In this document: positions 62,414-64,000 of the stretch, one piece after another
Numbering within the stretch: the first letter of the stretch is position 1
Layout of the letters: each line of letters opens with the position of its first letter
Source: Chitinophaga sp. MM2321
Lineage (GTDB): Bacteria > Bacteroidota > Bacteroidia > Chitinophagales > Chitinophagaceae
DNA length: 64,000 nucleotides
Direction of reading: 5' to 3'
NCBI RefSeq assembly: GCF_964033635.1
Contig: NZ_OZ035533.1
Coordinates: 4,030,001 to 4,094,000 of the forward strand
Notes under the pieces: model-generated
The model's database searches: none
Told to the model about the DNA's origin: nothing
What the model saw: only the letters and a program-made list of their open reading frames with translations
Position numbers and translations under genes: made by a program

Positions 62414-63646
62414 TCATACCGGCATCGCCTTTTCAGCCGCTTTCTTTACCACGGTTTTCTCCGGTTTCTTCTTTTTCTTTTTCCCCCACCATATCAGGAA
62501 CCCGGTAACTGGTAAGGTAGCGCCAATAAGGCTGGCAAAGAAAGCCAGGAATTTTCCGGGAAGCCCTAAGATGCTCCCTACATGGATATCGTAGTTCATA
62601 CGCCGTAGTTTGGTAGCAAAAGTTCCTTCCTCAAAACTTTCTGCATACAGCTTATTGCCTTTCAGTTCTGCCAACGTATGCTGATCAAAAACATACCGCT
62701 TGTTATTATAATACTGTCCTTTACTGGGATAAACAATAATAGATATAGTAGACTGTAACCTGGCCGTATCGGGAAAACCCATATAAAAACCAGTTGCTGT
62801 GGCATTATTAGCGGCTACTTTATGCCAGGTAATATCCATCGATTCCGCCAGTGTATGTTTTCTATTGGGCGCCTGTAATGAATCAGATTTTACTTCTGTC
62901 ATTGCCGGCAGCTGTTTACCACCAGCTGTCACCCAATACAGTCCTTTGCTAAACCATTCTATTCCCCATACCATACCCGTTATACCAATCGCAAATAAAA
63001 GCAGCAGGGTATAAAACCCAAATACATTGTGCAAATCATAATTCACCCGTTTGAAGCTGGCGCCCCACTTTATTTTAAAGCTCTGATTACGGGTATTTTT
63101 ATTCCACTTCTTTGGCCACCATAATACCATACCACTGATAAGGGTAATGACAAAGATGAGCGTACTATAATTTACAATAGGCCGGCCTATTTTAAAAGGC
63201 ATCCACAAAAACCGGTGGCCATTCAATACCCATCGAAAAAAGCTGACCTCGCCTTCTTTGCGGTCTACTTTACTGATAACTTCACCCGTGTAGGGATTCA
63301 GTTTCAGGGTAGATCCTCCCCTTCTGCCACCGATATTGGCTTCAATCACTTTTCCTTCCCGATACAGCACATATCCTACCTGCTTGCCCGGATACTCCTT
63401 CCCGGCAATCGCTATAATCTGTGAAGGACTGATAATGGCTTTATCCTGCTTAGCTATAAAAGTATGGGGTTCCATCCACCCGGTAATTTCTTCGTTAAAT
63501 ACCCATATACAGCCGGTAAGACACACAATTACGACCACAATACCTGATACAAGCCCCAGCCACAAATGCAGCCATGCTGAAATACGATAGAACAGCGACC
63601 GTGAATTTGTTTTCTTTCCAGCTGTTTTTTTTGAGACAAAAGTCAT
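62414..63646 (-). CDS. PepSY-domain membrane protein (PepSY_TM, siderophore-linked type)
   Basis: 410 residues from ATG 63646. Four membrane helices: WLHLWLGLVSGIVVVIVCLT, YSTLIFVITLISGMVLWW, FGFYTLLLLFAIGITGMVWG and FLAFFASLIGATLPVTGFLI. Histidines near helix ends (WLHLW, NYDLHNVFG, NYDIHVGS) could ligate haem, as in FpvG/PiuB-like ferrisiderophore reductases. A lysine-rich tail ends the protein. Its DUF4374 neighbour upstream is the usual partner in siderophore loci, so iron uptake is the probable role. Confidence 0.87.
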   Translation of the reverse strand: MTFVSKKTAGKKTNSRSLFYRISAWLHLWLGLVSGIVVVIVCLTGCIWVFNEEITGWMEPHTFIAKQDKAIISPSQIIAIAGKEYPGKQVGYVLYREGKVIEANIGGRRGGSTLKLNPYTGEVISKVDRKEGEVSFFRWVLNGHRFLWMPFKIGRPIVNYSTLIFVITLISGMVLWWPKKWNKNTRNQSFKIKWGASFKRVNYDLHNVFGFYTLLLLFAIGITGMVWGIEWFSKGLYWVTAGGKQLPAMTEVKSDSLQAPNRKHTLAESMDITWHKVAANNATATGFYMGFPDTARLQSTISIIVYPSKGQYYNNKRYVFDQHTLAELKGNKLYAESFEEGTFATKLRRMNYDIHVGSILGLPGKFLAFFASLIGATLPVTGFLIWWGKKKKKKPEKTVVKKAAEKAMPV

Positions 63647-63708
63647 GACCTTAAGTTTTTTTCCTGCATACATCCGCTAATACCAACTACCGGAGCTTTC
63701 CTGCAAAA

Positions 63709-64000
63709 TCAGTAATCCATTTTGGTGATAGCCGTTATTTTGCCACCATCTACTTTAAGTCCGCGTGTAGCCGTTGCCGTAGCAATGTCAATTTTGTACA
63801 CCCAGCTACCATCAGCGGTATTAAGACCGATATAACCCATTTTACCATCGGCGGAAACCGTATTGTTATTATATGCCGCCGAAGAAGATAGAATATGGTC
63901 CGGCGCACCTTTCACCCAGGAGAAATTCTTTTCATAAACATCTATCAGCGCCATTTTCTTATCACCTGTTAATGCATTTGCATCTCCATACATCATCAGC
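63709..64000 (-). CDS. C-terminal part of a DUF4374 protein (start outside window)
   Basis: At least 95 residues remain, ending VDGGKITAITKMDY. They show repeated strands of a beta-propeller-like protein (GKMGYIGLNTADGSWVYKID). The end matches DUF4374 proteins, exported companions of PepSY proteins and TonB siderophore receptors. The gene continues past the right edge; a receptor gene is expected there. The stop lies 62 bases before the PepSY start, in one transcript. Confidence 0.65.
   Translation of the reverse strand, partial: LMMYGDANALTGDKKMALIDVYEKNFSWVKGAPDHILSSSAAYNNNTVSADGKMGYIGLNTADGSWVYKIDIATATATRGLKVDGGKITAITKMDY

Noticed and set aside
1-64000. CRISPR arrays, tRNA or rRNA genes, insertion sequences, prophage
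   Set aside because: I looked for regular short repeats, tRNA-like arms, rRNA sequences, transposase motifs and terminal inverted repeats and found none that hold up by eye.

Overview
The window looks like chromosome of a Bacteroidota species, most likely a Chitinophaga-type member of the Chitinophagaceae. The evidence is three polysaccharide-utilisation loci (PULs) of the sigma/anti-sigma type (ECF sigma, FecR, SusC with an STN domain, SusD, then lipoproteins), a hybrid two-component PUL sensor, and promoters of the Bacteroidota form TTTG-N19/20-TAnnTTTG. I saw no rRNA, tRNA, CRISPR array, insertion sequence or prophage.

Layout. 1-14,654 (minus): PUL1, transcribed ECF sigma > FecR > SusC > SusD > small lipoprotein > heparinase II/III-type lyase > GH2 hydrolase > hybrid two-component sensor (cut by the left edge). 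Its enzymes suggest a uronate-containing glycan. 14,657-23,931: housekeeping and accessory small genes. These are an AraC remnant; an ArsR-SRPBCC-DoxX-YdeI-YdeI operon with a clear double operator; two gene fragments; a SAM methyltransferase; a MarR-GNAT fusion; DinB; DUF1330; a YciI/ECF42-type sigma pair; and an orphan PhnD-like binding protein. 23,973-35,259 (minus): a secreted Gfo/Idh/MocA oxidoreductase, then PUL2, whose only enzyme candidate is an unassigned TIM-barrel-like lipoprotein. 35,602-43,569: a PhnB-type protein, a sugar-oxidation operon (TIM-barrel isomerase, Gfo/Idh/MocA protein lacking the EKP lysine, ThuA-propeller-HEAT-cupredoxin fusion), two divergent AraC regulators and a small monooxygenase-like protein. 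43,655-44,722: Crp/Fnr regulator and SnoaL-like protein. 44,772-51,568 (minus): a ten-gene respiratory/NO-defence operon headed by an Rrf2 regulator. It holds a divergent cbb3-like oxidase subunit I, a diheme cytochrome c, two small membrane proteins, a truncated haemoglobin, a four-helix membrane protein, the di-iron repair protein RIC, a hemerythrin and a [2Fe-2S] ferredoxin. 51,766-62,316 (plus): PUL3, ECF sigma > FecR > SusC > SusD > DUF4959/DUF5000 > DUF4998 > DUF4855, with no classical glycosidase. 62,414-64,000 (minus): PepSY membrane protein and the end of a DUF4374 protein, the usual companions of a siderophore receptor.

The most interesting parts are the NO/oxygen operon, whose subunit I carries an unusual, apparently duplicated N-terminal extension and whose small partners are unassigned; PUL2 and PUL3, which have transport machinery but only orphan-family enzyme candidates; and an A-tract plus hairpin that recurs between fecR and susC in all three PULs. 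Domain names come from recognising sequence patterns, not from database searches.
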